A DNA stretch of 64,000 nucleotides from G965220825 sp965220825 (GCA_965220825.1 OZ244839.1:868001-932000), one strand, 5' to 3'; counted from the first letter of the stretch, positions 42,206 to 51,970 are shown. A program made the numbers and translations. Notes: generated by a model from the letters alone, not told the origin.

Positions 42206-43999
42206 TCAGTCCACGAAGAGTTCGGCGAGCTCGAAGCGATCCTGGGTCATGTAGGCGAGGCCCTTGGTGCAGATCCGGTAGTACGGGATGGTGACCAGGG
42301 AGACGAATTCGAGGTTCATCTGCGGGGTCTCAAGTTCACAGCCCATGGAACGCCACGCTTTCAACAGGTCGTATTGACGTCGAAAAAGCCCGTCGAATGG
42401 AAGGTCGGAGGCAAGCCCGTTGAGTGGCGTCGGCAGCGCGGCCTCAACCTTTCCGCCGCGAAGGGCGATAAAGCCGCCGTCCATGCGGATCGTCTCGTTG
42501 GCCGCGGCGGCCATGTCGTCGTCCGAGGCGCCCACCAGCACGATGTTCTGGTTGAAGACGTTGGCCGTGGTGCCGATACAGCCTTGCCGGATGCCGAACC
42601 CCTTGACGAAGGCGACACCCACCTCGCCCGTTCCCATGATGCGGTCGATCATGCAGATCTTGTTGATACCGTTCTCGGGATCCGCCTGGACGAGCCCGTC
42701 GACGACGGGGAGCGTCTCTACCGAACCGGGAGTCTCGAGTGAGCCATCCCGCGTGTTGATGCAGCGGATCTTCACGGTCTTTCCCGCCCCCGCCGGTGCC
42801 CGGACGTGGAAGTCTTCCGCCCTGAAGGTCCGGTCCACATTCATGGTGCCGTAGAGCCAGTCCGGGTAGGCGGGGTTCTCGAGCGGTTCGACGAGCTGGC
42901 CGTCCTCTACCCAGATCTTGCCGTTGGCCATGACGCGCGCGATCTCGAAGCCTTCCAGCGTATCCACGAAGACGATATCCGCATACCGCCCTGCCGCGAT
43001 CATGCCCATGTCATGGTTCACCCGGTAGAACTCCGCGGGTTGGATGGTGGACATCTGTATCGCAGTCATCGGGTCGAGCCCGTTGGCGATGCCGACCCGG
43101 ATGGCATTGTCCATCTGCCCGCGCTCCAGCATCCAGTCGGGCGTGATCACGTCGGTGCAGAGCTGGTAGGCCCGGGCGTGGTAGCCTTCCTTGGCGATCA
43201 CGGGCACGCAGGCCTCGATGTCCTTGCAGGCGCTGCCCTCCCGAATCACGACCCAGATGCCGAGTTCAGCCTGGCGGCGCGTCTCCGCCGCGCTCACGAT
43301 CTCGTGGTTGTGCATGATCCCGGAGGCGACCCAGGCATTGGTGATCTTCTCGTCCGTCATGCCGGCCGAGTGGCCCTGGATGACCTTGCCCTGGGCGAGG
43401 GCTTCCTCCATCAGAGCCAGCAGATCCCTGTCCCGCTGGTTGCGGTAGAGCATCAGTTCGGGACTGATTTCCTCGATGCCCTTGGTCTCCGGCCAGCTCA
43501 GGCTCTCGCGAAGTTCGGCGATCCCCGGTGCGTTCGGCGAGGCGGGGAAGCCGATCCCGCGGTTCTGCGTGTAGCACATGGTGGGCGTGACGAAGATCGG
43601 CTTTACCGGCGTGGCCAGCAGCTCGTCCAGAAAGTAGCGCGAGGCGCGAAGGCCGTTGACGATGGCATGGCCGTAGAAGCCGTCCACGATGGTGGTGGAG
43701 CCGTGCAGCAGGCGGCAGGCGGCAAACACGGTGGAGTTGGCGTAGGTATGCCACTGGTGGCAGTGGGGATCGATCAGGCCGGGGACGAGGAAACGGCCTT
43801 CGGCGTCCACCACCAGGGTCGCATCGCCGACGGCGTAGTCCACATCGCCCACGGCCGCGATCCGTTCGCCCTTGATGGCGACACCCTCCGCCTTGACGGT
43901 GCCGGTGTGGACGTTCACCACCTGCCCGTTCTTCACCACCATGTCCGCCGGCTCGTAGCCCATGGCCACGTCGATCAACGATTCGCGCGCAAGCTCCAT
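42206..43999 (-). CDS. Adenine-deaminase-like amidohydrolase with altered metal motifs
   Basis: 597-aa amidohydrolase with the domain plan of bacterial adenine deaminase (Ade): beta-sandwich start DMVVKNGQVVNVHTGTV, PGLIDPHCHQWHTYANST, GKVIQGHSAGM, WVVIREGSACKDIEA, MTAIQMSTIQPAEFY and the extra C-terminal Ade domain. But key Ade motifs differ: HVHIESS is HCHQWHT, VVADPHEIAN reads IVDGFYGHAIVNG, and the CTDDR motif is CTDVITPDW. The HxH pair and one Asp are kept, so it is probably an active metal hydrolase on another substrate. GGGAGGGAGG precedes the ATG at 43999. Ends 51 bases from the convergent DUF364 gene. Confidence 0.8.
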   Translation of the reverse strand: MELARESLIDVAMGYEPADMVVKNGQVVNVHTGTVKAEGVAIKGERIAAVGDVDYAVGDATLVVDAEGRFLVPGLIDPHCHQWHTYANSTVFAACRLLHGSTTIVDGFYGHAIVNGLRASRYFLDELLATPVKPIFVTPTMCYTQNRGIGFPASPNAPGIAELRESLSWPETKGIEEISPELMLYRNQRDRDLLALMEEALAQGKVIQGHSAGMTDEKITNAWVASGIMHNHEIVSAAETRRQAELGIWVVIREGSACKDIEACVPVIAKEGYHARAYQLCTDVITPDWMLERGQMDNAIRVGIANGLDPMTAIQMSTIQPAEFYRVNHDMGMIAAGRYADIVFVDTLEGFEIARVMANGKIWVEDGQLVEPLENPAYPDWLYGTMNVDRTFRAEDFHVRAPAGAGKTVKIRCINTRDGSLETPGSVETLPVVDGLVQADPENGINKICMIDRIMGTGEVGVAFVKGFGIRQGCIGTTANVFNQNIVLVGASDDDMAAAANETIRMDGGFIALRGGKVEAALPTPLNGLASDLPFDGLFRRQYDLLKAWRSMGCELETPQMNLEFVSLVTIPYYRICTKGLAYMTQDRFELAELFVD

Positions 44000-44131
44000 G
44001 CCTCCCTCCCGACAACTGGCGATTCCGACGACGAGCCCTCCGCCACCCGCAAGCACCGCGCCTTATCATCGGTTTGCGATTTGGAGCGCGGGAGCGAGCT
44101 TCTCACGCCGGCGAGCCCGACGAAGGGCCGG

Positions 44132-44213
<82 letters not shown>

Positions 44214-44268
44214 ACGGAAACACGATAGGAGGGAGCGCCGACCCGGGGCAAGGGCGGGGCGGCAGGAG

Positions 44269-45036
44269 TCACGCGACGTGAGCGGGAGGTTCCTCTGGCT
44301 CGCCGCCGAGATCGCGCAGTATCGCGCCCAGTTCATCGGCCGCCGCCGCGATCAGCGCCTCATCCGTGCCGCGCAGGACGAGGGTCGTGCCGAAGCGGCC
44401 GTCGCGTACAAAGGGGTAGCTGCCGATCTCGAGTGCTTCGTAACGCTCCTGCAACTCGCCGAGCCGTCGCGCCACGTCCCCTTCGCCGAGCAGAACGGCG
44501 ATCTCGCGAGAGCGCACCCGCGCACCCTGCCGAAGCGTCCTGGCGGCATTTTCGAACATGCCGCGCATCACCGCCGGAATGCCCGCCAGCACATAGACGT
44601 TCTCCACCTGGAAACCGGGCGCGCCGCTCACCGGGTTGTGGATCAGCGTCGCCCCCTCCGGCGTGTGCGCCATACGCAGCCGCGCCTCGTTCAATGTGCG
44701 GCCGGTACCATCGTAATAGCGCTCGAGCGCCTGCTTGGCCTCGGGATTGAGCCGGTAAGCGCGGCCGACGGCCTTCGCCACCGCCTCGCAGGTAATGTCG
44801 TCATGGGTCGGCCCGATCCCGCCGGTGGTGAAGAGATAGTCGTGGGCGGCGCGAAGCGTATTAACCGCGTCGACGATGACATCCTCCTCGTCACGCACCA
44901 TGCGCACCTCCCGAAGGACGATGCCGAGAGCGGTGAGCTGACGCGCGAGATAGGCGACGTTCGCGTCCTTGGTGCGGCCCGAAAGGATTTCGTTGCCGAT
45001 CACCAGGAGCGCAGCGGTAACGGTCGCCTGTTGCAT
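44269..45036 (-). CDS. CinA N-terminal/MoCF-domain protein
   Basis: 255 aa containing only the molybdopterin-binding-like (MoCF) domain of CinA: AALLVIGNEILSGRTKDAN at the N-terminus, LFTTGGIGPTHDDITCEAV, and the GAPGFQVENVYVLAGIP strand. The C-terminal CinA nicotinamide-mononucleotide deamidase domain is absent, as in many alphaproteobacteria, where this short form is called a competence/damage-inducible or molybdopterin-binding protein of unclear role. ATG 45036 is preferred over upstream codons, which belong to the tRNA region. It is bracketed by two leucine tRNA genes on the same strand. Confidence 0.88.
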   Translation of the reverse strand: MQQATVTAALLVIGNEILSGRTKDANVAYLARQLTALGIVLREVRMVRDEEDVIVDAVNTLRAAHDYLFTTGGIGPTHDDITCEAVAKAVGRAYRLNPEAKQALERYYDGTGRTLNEARLRMAHTPEGATLIHNPVSGAPGFQVENVYVLAGIPAVMRGMFENAARTLRQGARVRSREIAVLLGEGDVARRLGELQERYEALEIGSYPFVRDGRFGTTLVLRGTDEALIAAAADELGAILRDLGGEPEEPPAHVA

Positions 45037-45091
45037 TGCCAGAGCCTTTGTCGCCGAGGGCCCGGGGCACCAGAACCCGCGGCCCGGATAT

Positions 45092-45176
<85 letters not shown>

Positions 45177-45211
45177 GCCGATGCCTTTCATACTCGTTTG
45201 GCGTCCGCGGG

Positions 45212-46765
45212 TCACGCGTCCTCGACGGCGAAGTTGCATTCGAGCGTCCGCGCGAGCGCATTCGCCGTCATCGCCGCCTTGCCCGATACGAGCGGCCGGA
45301 AACGCGGCGCAACCCGGAGTACGAGCCGTCCATCCGCCACCGAAAGCCGCGATCCTTCCAGTACCGCGGGCTCGCCGGAGGAAAGCGACGCTGCAAGCCT
45401 GAGCGCGAGACCCAGAGCGACCGCCTGCCCGCGGACATGAGGCGAAAGCAGCAGGGCGGCCGCTCTTTCCGCCTGCGACGGCAGGTTCGACTTGTAACGC
45501 ACGGTCACGGCAAGTGCCACGAACACGCGGCCCGGATGGTCGATCCCGACAAAGGGCGCGCGAGACACACGGGTGAAGGCGTCGATGCCGCGAATGTCCG
45601 GATGCTGACGCCAGGAAATCTCGGAGAGCAATGAAGCGGCACGCTGCAGCCGACGATCCGCGCCGAATTCCGCCATAGAGGCCCGCTCCACCCAGGCGGC
45701 GAGCGCCTCGCCATAGGCCAGCGAGCGCCCGTCGCGGCAAGCGATCTCACGACAGGCGGACTCCAATGGATCGGCGGCCTGTGCGGCTGCGGGCAGACGG
45801 TCGTAGAGCAGCCCTTCACGCAAGCCGAACGCCGAGAACAACACCGCGTCCGGATCCGTATCCGCCAACAACGCCCGGAGAACGGTGGCGCCGCTCGGCA
45901 CCGTCTCGAGCCGTCGCGCGCGTATGCCCGGGGCGGCCGACTTCAGCGCCGTGGGATCCGCTTCGGCGAACGCACTCGCCATATCCCGCGCTTCACCGGG
46001 CGCAAGGCAAAAATTATTGACGATGGGGATCGGATACCGCCGCTCCGCGATGCCGATTCGCGCAAGCGCCCGCCACGCGCCGCCCACCAGATAGAAAGGC
46101 TGGCCCGCCGTCTTTCGGAGCCAGGAAACCGTGCCCAGATGCTCCACCGCGAGCGAGGTTCGGCGGGCAAGCGGTGCGCGACCCAAACGCAGCACGCCAA
46201 GCGGCAAAGTCGCATGTTCGGCCGGCCGGCCGTGCGAAAGGCGCACAAGCTCCAGGCTGCCGCCGCCAAGATCGGCCATCACGCCACTTGCGCCCGGGAA
46301 TGCCGAGAGAACGCCGAGGGCCGCGAAGCGCGCCTCCTCCTCGCCGGATAGGGTAAGAAGGGTTATGCCGGTCTCGCGCTCGACCTGTGCGCGGAATCGC
46401 TCCGCATCGCTCGCCTCCCGGACGGCGGCAGTGGCCACGGCGTCCAGCCGGCCGACGCCGAGTGCCGAAGCGACTGCGGCAAAGCGGCGAAGCGCCACGA
46501 GCGCCCGGTCGATCCCGCCTGGAGAAAGCGCGCCGGTCTCGGACAGCGCCGCACCGAGGCCGCAGAGCTCGCGCTCGTTGAACAGCACCGCCGGCGCGCG
46601 GCCAAGCGCCTCGAACACCACGAGGCGGATGGAATTGGACCCTACGTCCAGCACGCCGTAAGACGCGGCATGCGCCTCGGCGGCGATACCGGGCCGGCTT
46701 AAGAAATCGACCGGAGGTGGGGCCTCCGCCACGGCAGGCCCCGCGTCACCCGGCATGTGGCTCAC
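45212..46765 (-). CDS. ppx: Ppx/GppA-family exopolyphosphatase
   Basis: 517 aa of the actin-like ASKHA fold. The phosphate loops are YGVLDVGSNSIRLVVFE and GVMADLGGGSLELVRLS; the catalytic Glu lies in LTLSGEEEARFAALG. The C-terminal HD-like extension (LSEISWRQHPDIRGIDAFT, ALLLSPHVRGQ) is present, as in long Ppx proteins. It hydrolyses polyphosphate ends or guanosine pentaphosphate. GTG 46765 shares GTGA with the ppk stop, so synthesis and breakdown genes are coupled. Downstream follows tRNA-Leu(CAA). Confidence 0.92.
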   Translation of the reverse strand: MSHMPGDAGPAVAEAPPPVDFLSRPGIAAEAHAASYGVLDVGSNSIRLVVFEALGRAPAVLFNERELCGLGAALSETGALSPGGIDRALVALRRFAAVASALGVGRLDAVATAAVREASDAERFRAQVERETGITLLTLSGEEEARFAALGVLSAFPGASGVMADLGGGSLELVRLSHGRPAEHATLPLGVLRLGRAPLARRTSLAVEHLGTVSWLRKTAGQPFYLVGGAWRALARIGIAERRYPIPIVNNFCLAPGEARDMASAFAEADPTALKSAAPGIRARRLETVPSGATVLRALLADTDPDAVLFSAFGLREGLLYDRLPAAAQAADPLESACREIACRDGRSLAYGEALAAWVERASMAEFGADRRLQRAASLLSEISWRQHPDIRGIDAFTRVSRAPFVGIDHPGRVFVALAVTVRYKSNLPSQAERAAALLLSPHVRGQAVALGLALRLAASLSSGEPAVLEGSRLSVADGRLVLRVAPRFRPLVSGKAAMTANALARTLECNFAVEDA

Positions 46766-48921
46766 GCTTCAAACGGGTCCCTTTTGCCGTCGACCGTCGC
46801 CAGAAAGGGCCCGGTGCGTGCCTTTCCCCGTCCGGAAAGCGACGGGTTGGTCATGAAGAACCGATGCGCATTGAAGCCTTCGCCATCGGGAAAAAGCCGC
46901 GAGAACGCCCCGTCGGGGCCCAACGTCCAACTTTGCTCGTCGTCCTTCAGGTTGGCCACCATGATCTGGTCGAGAATCTGCTCGTGTACCGTCGGGTTCT
47001 CGACGGGAACCATCACCTCTACGCGGCGGTCCAGATTGCGCGCCATCCAGTCTGCAGACGAGATGAAGACCTTGGCGTCCGTCGAGGGCAGGCCGTGACC
47101 CGCCCCGAAGCAGACGATGCGCGAATGCTCGAGGAATCGCCCGACAATGCTCTTTACCCTGATGTTCTCCGACAGGCCGGGCACGCCGGGCCGAAGGCAG
47201 CAGATACCGCGTACCACCAGATCGATGGAAACGCCGGCTCGGGACGCGTCGTAGAGGGCCTCGATCACGTCCGGATCCACCAGCGAATTGATCTTGGCCC
47301 ATATGGCGGCGGGGCGGCCGGCGCGCGCGTGGTCCACCTCCGCATCGATCAGCTGGTGCAACCTGGACCTAAGCGCGAGCGGCGCCACGGCGATCTTTTC
47401 GTAGCGCTCCGGCGAGGCGCCGCCCGTGAGATAGTTGAAGAGCAGTGCCGCATCCCGGCAAAGGGCGGGCTCGCAGGTGAAGAAGGAAAGATCGGTGTAG
47501 ATCTCCGCGGTGACGGGGTGATAGTTGCCGGTGCCGAAATGCACGTAGCTGCGCAGGCCGTCCGCCTCGCGCCGGGCCACCAGAGATGCCTTCGCGTGGG
47601 TCTTCAGGTCCACGAAGCCGTAGACAACCTGGGCACCGGCCCGCTCCAGATCGCGCGCCCAGCGGATATTCGCCGCTTCGTCGAAACGCGCCTTGAGTTC
47701 GACGAGTGCGGTGACCGACTTGCCCGCCTCCGCCGCTTCGATCAGCGCCTTCACGATGGGCGAATCGTTGCTGGTGCGGTAGAGCGTCTGCTTGATCGCG
47801 ATGACGTCCGGATCCCGTGCCGCCTGGTTGAGGAACTGCACCACGACGTCGAAACTCTCATAGGGATGGTGGACCACCATGTCCTTCGCCCGGATCGCGC
47901 CGAAGCAGTCACCGCCGAAATCGCGAAGACGCTCGGGAAAGCGCGGGCGGTAGGGCGGGAACTCCAGATGGGGGCAGCCGCATTTGATGAGCCGGGAGAT
48001 ATCGGCGAGGCCCAGGATGCCGCTCACCTTGACGATATCGCCCGGGTCGACGCGGAGCTTCTCGGTAAGGAAGGCGACCATGTTGGCCGTCATCCCCGCG
48101 TTCACCTCCAGCCGGATCACGCCGCCCCGGCGGCGGCGCTTGAGCGCGCTCTCGAACGAGCGCACGAGGTCCTCCGCCTCCTCCTCAAGCTCGATGTCGC
48201 TGTCGCGCACGATACGAAACTGGCCGACGGCACAGACGGTGAAGCCCGGGAACAACCGATCGAGGAACATTTCCACGACCTCTTCCAGCGCGACATACCG
48301 GATACCGTCGCCTTTGCCGCCCGGCAGGCGGATGAAACGCTCCACCTGGTTCGGCACGCGCACCAGCGAGGGTACCGGACGGCTGGTGTTCTTCTCCTCC
48401 AGTTCGAGGGCGAGGCTGAAGCCCAGATTGGGGATGAAGGGGAAGGGATGGGCCGGATCCACCGCCAACGGCGTCAACAGAGGGAACAGGCGGTCGATGA
48501 AGTAGCGCTCAAGCCAGCTTCTCTCGCTCTCTTTCAGATCACCGGGAGAGACGATGGCAATGCCCGCCTCCTCGAGTTCCGCCCGCAGTGCGAGCCAGCG
48601 CTGCTGCTGTTGCGCCATCAGGGCGTTGGCGCGTGCATTGACCGCTTCGAGCTGAGCGGCCGGGCTCATTCCATCCTGGGATTTCTCGGTAATGCCGGCG
48701 TCGATCTGCCCGTGCAGCCCCGCGACGCGCACCATGTAGAACTCGTCCAGGTTCGAGCCCGAGATGGAGAGGAAGCGCAGGCGCTCGAGCAGGGGGTGGC
48801 TGGCATTTTCCGCCTCCTCCATCACCCGCGCGTTGAAGGCGAGCCAACTCAGCTCGCGATTGATGAAGGTTTTGGCCGGTGCGGAGCTTTCCTCCTCCGC
48901 GCGCCGTTCCGCCGTCGCCAT
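46762..48921 (-). CDS. ppk1: Polyphosphate kinase 1
   Basis: 719-aa PPK1, which builds polyphosphate from ATP. Seen in order: FINRELSWLAFNARVMEEA, LFPLLTPLAVDPAHPFPF, the HHPYESFDVVVQFL region, IAIKQTLYRTSNDSPIV, FDEAANIRWARDLERAG, the phosphohistidine neighbourhood HAKASLVARR and the HFGTGNYHPVTAEIYTD motif. The start at 48921 (MATAERR) has GAGAGG at good distance; an ATG at 48939 has its purine run too close, and a longer frame reaches 49020. Cotranscribed with ppx. Confidence 0.94.
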   Translation of the reverse strand: MATAERRAEEESSAPAKTFINRELSWLAFNARVMEEAENASHPLLERLRFLSISGSNLDEFYMVRVAGLHGQIDAGITEKSQDGMSPAAQLEAVNARANALMAQQQQRWLALRAELEEAGIAIVSPGDLKESERSWLERYFIDRLFPLLTPLAVDPAHPFPFIPNLGFSLALELEEKNTSRPVPSLVRVPNQVERFIRLPGGKGDGIRYVALEEVVEMFLDRLFPGFTVCAVGQFRIVRDSDIELEEEAEDLVRSFESALKRRRRGGVIRLEVNAGMTANMVAFLTEKLRVDPGDIVKVSGILGLADISRLIKCGCPHLEFPPYRPRFPERLRDFGGDCFGAIRAKDMVVHHPYESFDVVVQFLNQAARDPDVIAIKQTLYRTSNDSPIVKALIEAAEAGKSVTALVELKARFDEAANIRWARDLERAGAQVVYGFVDLKTHAKASLVARREADGLRSYVHFGTGNYHPVTAEIYTDLSFFTCEPALCRDAALLFNYLTGGASPERYEKIAVAPLALRSRLHQLIDAEVDHARAGRPAAIWAKINSLVDPDVIEALYDASRAGVSIDLVVRGICCLRPGVPGLSENIRVKSIVGRFLEHSRIVCFGAGHGLPSTDAKVFISSADWMARNLDRRVEVMVPVENPTVHEQILDQIMVANLKDDEQSWTLGPDGAFSRLFPDGEGFNAHRFFMTNPSLSGRGKARTGPFLATVDGKRDPFEA

Positions 48922-49065
48922 TCCGCTGCCTCTCGACATCCCTTGCCGATGCCGCGCTTTACCATAGCCGGGTTGCAGCGACGCGACAAAAGGACGGCTC
49001 GCGGCACCTGGGGCGCCCATTCCGACACCGCGCCTCCGAACGGCGAAACGAGGGCGCCTCCCCGG

Positions 49066-51462
49066 CTACGCGCCGCGGGCTTCGCGAATCCAGTGCCAGA
49101 GCTTGTCGGGCCTGACGGGGAGCTCGGTGATCTCGATACCGAACGGGCTCAACGCATCGCAGATCGCATTGCAGAGCGTTCCCGGTACGTCGGACGGGCG
49201 GCCCTCGCCGATGCCCCGGCTGCCGAGCGGCGTGTAGGGGCAAGGCGTCGGCGCGTGGGTCACGGTGATGTCCGGCATGTCGGCGGCGGTGGCGAGCTTG
49301 TAGGTTTCGAAATCGGCCGTGAGCTGCTGGCCGTTTTCGTCATAGACGAACTGCTCGAACATCGTGTTGGACAGCCCCTGGACGATGGCGCCCTGCATCT
49401 GCCCCTCGACGATCTGGGGATTGATGATCTGCCCCACATCCTCAGAACTGGTCCAGCTCAGGATCTCGAACTTCCCGGTCTCGATATCCACCTCCACGGT
49501 GCAGACGTCCGCATTGAAGGCGATCATGGGCTTTTCGGCCTCGAAAAAGGCGGTGTGCTCGAGCCCGCCGGATTCGCCCGCCGGCAGGTTGATCGGCGCC
49601 ATGATGATGCGTTCCACCGCCTCGCGGAAGGTCTTGCGGATATTGTCGTCCTTCGCATAGGTCACGAAGCCGTCCGCGAAGACGAAGTCCGCGGGCACCG
49701 CATCCGCAAGCTCCAGGTCGTGCGCCATGATGCGCGCGATCTTCTCCTTTAGCTGTTCGCACGCCTCGACCGCCGCGCTCACGAAATAGGAGCCCGCCCG
49801 CGCGCCGATGGTGCCGGAGCCGAAGGGCGTGGTGCCCGTATCGCCCGTGGTCACCACGATATCGTTGGGATGGATGCCGAAGCTGTGCGCGACGGCCTGG
49901 GCGACGGTGGTTTCGTGCCCCTGTCCGCCGGGCGCATCGCCCTCGAAGACCATCACCTTGCCGCGGGGGTCGAGCCGCACCGTGGCCGCGCCGTAACCCG
50001 GCTGGTTCTCCATCGGGACCAGCAATTCGGAGGCAACGCCCGAGAGCTCCACGCCGAGACCGAATCCGATGCCGATATAACGCCCTTCCTTGCGCGCCTG
50101 TTCCTGACGCTCCCGAAAGCCCGGCAGATCCGCATGGGCCATCAGATTGTCCCATACCTTCAGGAAGTCCCCACTGTCGAAATATTCGTTGGTGATGGAG
50201 GTGTGGGGGAGTTTCGCGACCAGGTTCTTGCGGCGCACCTCGGCGGGCTCCAAGCCGCATTTGCGCGCCACCATGTCGATCGCCCGTTCCATGGCGAAGC
50301 GGGTCGGCAGTTCGCCGAAAGCGCGCGCGGGCGAGAGCGCGGACTTATTGGTGACGGCGACGGTCACCTTCACGTCGCCGATGGGCCAGTCATAGGCGTT
50401 GGGAAGCTCGACCGCACCGAGGAAGGGCATGAGAAAGCCCCAATAGACGCCTTCGCATCCATCGCCGCAGTCGGCGTAGCCACGGTTGCGGATGGCGAGG
50501 AGCGTGCCGTCGCTCTTTGCCGCCACCTCGAGATCGTTGATCTGATCGCGCTCCTGGCTCACCGCCATCAAGTGCTCCTGGCGGGTCTCGACCCAACGCA
50601 CGGGACGACCCAGGTTTTTCGCGAACCAGGCCACCAGAATCGGCTCCCGATAGAACGGCGCCTTGACGCCGAATCCGCCGCCCTGGTCGCGCGGTGCGAT
50701 GACGCGGACCTTCTCCGCCGGAATCTGCAGAATGTCGGAGAGCGCGAGCCGGTCGATATGGGGGCGCTGGGTGGTGATCCAGCCGGTCAGGCCGTCTGAC
50801 TCGTCCCAGTCGAAAAGCGCGCCGCGGGTCTCCATGGGCGTGACGCCGCAGCGATGGCAAATGAACCGCTCCTTCAGCACCACGTCGGCTTCGTCCATGG
50901 CCTTCTGGACCGCCGCGTCGTTCTCCGCCCGGCTCTCGTCGCTGTCTCCGCCGGTGAAGGTCATCTCGAAGATGACGTTGTTATCCCAGTCCTCGTGGAC
51001 CAGAGTCGCGCCCTCTTTCAGCGCGGTCTCCGGATCCCCCACATAGGGGAGCTCCTCATAGGTGACGTCGATCGCCTCGACGGCGTCCTCCGCAACATAT
51101 TTGTCCCGCGCGACCACCGCCGCGACCGGCTCGCCATGCCATTTGACCTTGTCCACGGCGAGCGGCCAGTGCTTCGGGTAATTGGCGGGCAGCGCGGGCA
51201 CCACCACCGGCTGCGGCATGGGGAGAATCTTGTCCCGGATGTCCTCGCCGGTCACCACGGCAAGAACGCCCGGCATGGCCTTGGCCGCGCTCACATCCAC
51301 ACTCACGATCTTGGCATGGGCGCGGTCGCTCCGCCGGAATGCGATATGCACCGTCCCCGGGAGCGCGATGTCCGCGAAATACCGGCCCTTGCCGGTGATG
51401 AGGCGGTGGTCTTCCTTGCGGTTGAACTTGGTGCCGACCCAGCCTTCGCTCAATGCGGTCAT
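49066..51462 (-). CDS. Molybdenum hydroxylase large subunit, CoxL-like but with a non-CODH active-site loop
   Basis: 798-aa xanthine-oxidase-family molybdoenzyme subunit. The a/b hammerhead start (VGTKFNRKEDHRLITGKGRY), ETRGALFDWD, APRDQGGGFGVKAPFYREP and the catalytic Glu in GSRGIGEGRPS near the C-terminus are all present. The substrate loop, which is AYRCSFR in form I CO dehydrogenase and AYRGAGR in most relatives, reads PARAFGELP (378-386), with Glu384 where Arg is usual. So it is not a CO dehydrogenase and its substrate is unknown. ATG 51462 overlaps the 2Fe-2S subunit gene by four bases. Maturation genes lie at 15.9-20.7 kb. Confidence 0.9.
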   Translation of the reverse strand: MTALSEGWVGTKFNRKEDHRLITGKGRYFADIALPGTVHIAFRRSDRAHAKIVSVDVSAAKAMPGVLAVVTGEDIRDKILPMPQPVVVPALPANYPKHWPLAVDKVKWHGEPVAAVVARDKYVAEDAVEAIDVTYEELPYVGDPETALKEGATLVHEDWDNNVIFEMTFTGGDSDESRAENDAAVQKAMDEADVVLKERFICHRCGVTPMETRGALFDWDESDGLTGWITTQRPHIDRLALSDILQIPAEKVRVIAPRDQGGGFGVKAPFYREPILVAWFAKNLGRPVRWVETRQEHLMAVSQERDQINDLEVAAKSDGTLLAIRNRGYADCGDGCEGVYWGFLMPFLGAVELPNAYDWPIGDVKVTVAVTNKSALSPARAFGELPTRFAMERAIDMVARKCGLEPAEVRRKNLVAKLPHTSITNEYFDSGDFLKVWDNLMAHADLPGFRERQEQARKEGRYIGIGFGLGVELSGVASELLVPMENQPGYGAATVRLDPRGKVMVFEGDAPGGQGHETTVAQAVAHSFGIHPNDIVVTTGDTGTTPFGSGTIGARAGSYFVSAAVEACEQLKEKIARIMAHDLELADAVPADFVFADGFVTYAKDDNIRKTFREAVERIIMAPINLPAGESGGLEHTAFFEAEKPMIAFNADVCTVEVDIETGKFEILSWTSSEDVGQIINPQIVEGQMQGAIVQGLSNTMFEQFVYDENGQQLTADFETYKLATAADMPDITVTHAPTPCPYTPLGSRGIGEGRPSDVPGTLCNAICDALSPFGIEITELPVRPDKLWHWIREARGA

Positions 51463-51950
51463 TCGGCCGTCCCCCTCTCGCGAATCTCCGCAGCTGCGGC
51501 GCGAACCGCATCGACGATGTGGGCATATCCGGTGCAGCGGCAGAGATTTCCGATCAGCCCGCGGCGGATCTCCTCGTCCGAAGGCTCCGGGTTCTCCCGC
51601 AGGAACTCGTCCATGTTCATCAGGATGCCCGGCGTACAGTAGCCGCATTGCAAGGCATGGTGATCGTTGAAGGCTCTTTGCAGGGGCGTGAGAACGCCGT
51701 CCTTGGCAAGGCCTTCCACCGTGGTGATCTCGTGCCCGTCCGCCTGGGCCGCTACCATGAGGCAGGATTTCACGGCCGCACCATCCATCTGCACGGTACA
51801 GGCGCCGCACACCCCTTCGTAGGTGCAGCCCACATGGGTGCCGGTGAGCGCCGCCTTGTCGCGGATGAAGTCTACCAGCAGCATGCGGACCGGCACGGAC
51901 TCTTCATAGGTCTCGCCGTTGATGGTGATGCGGACCGTCGTGGTGCTCAT
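51459..51950 (-). CDS. Molybdenum hydroxylase 2Fe-2S subunit (CoxS-like)
   Basis: 163 aa with the two 2Fe-2S domains of the family. The plant-ferredoxin-type cluster motif is GCTYEGVCGACTV: C42, C48 and C51, that is CX5CX2C, one residue longer than the usual CX4CX2C; the fourth Cys is in AVKSC. The C-terminal helical domain has LQCGYCTPG and GNLCRCTGY for the second cluster. Carries electrons from the Mo centre to the FAD subunit. Gene order on the transcript is medium-small-large, as in coxMSL. A good GAGAT-type leader precedes the ATG. Confidence 0.92.
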   Translation of the reverse strand: MSTTTVRITINGETYEESVPVRMLLVDFIRDKAALTGTHVGCTYEGVCGACTVQMDGAAVKSCLMVAAQADGHEITTVEGLAKDGVLTPLQRAFNDHHALQCGYCTPGILMNMDEFLRENPEPSDEEIRRGLIGNLCRCTGYAHIVDAVRAAAAEIRERGTAE

Positions 51951-51970
51951 CTCTATCCCCTTCCCGTCCG

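Noticed and set aside
42206..43999. Annotation as a standard adenine deaminase
   Set aside because: The architecture matches, but three active-site motifs differ from Ade, so the substrate should not be transferred.
46717..49752. A plus-strand frame of about 1000 codons across ppk
   Set aside because: It runs antisense through all of the conserved PPK1 motifs and into the molybdenum hydroxylase gene; the composition is that of a shadow frame.
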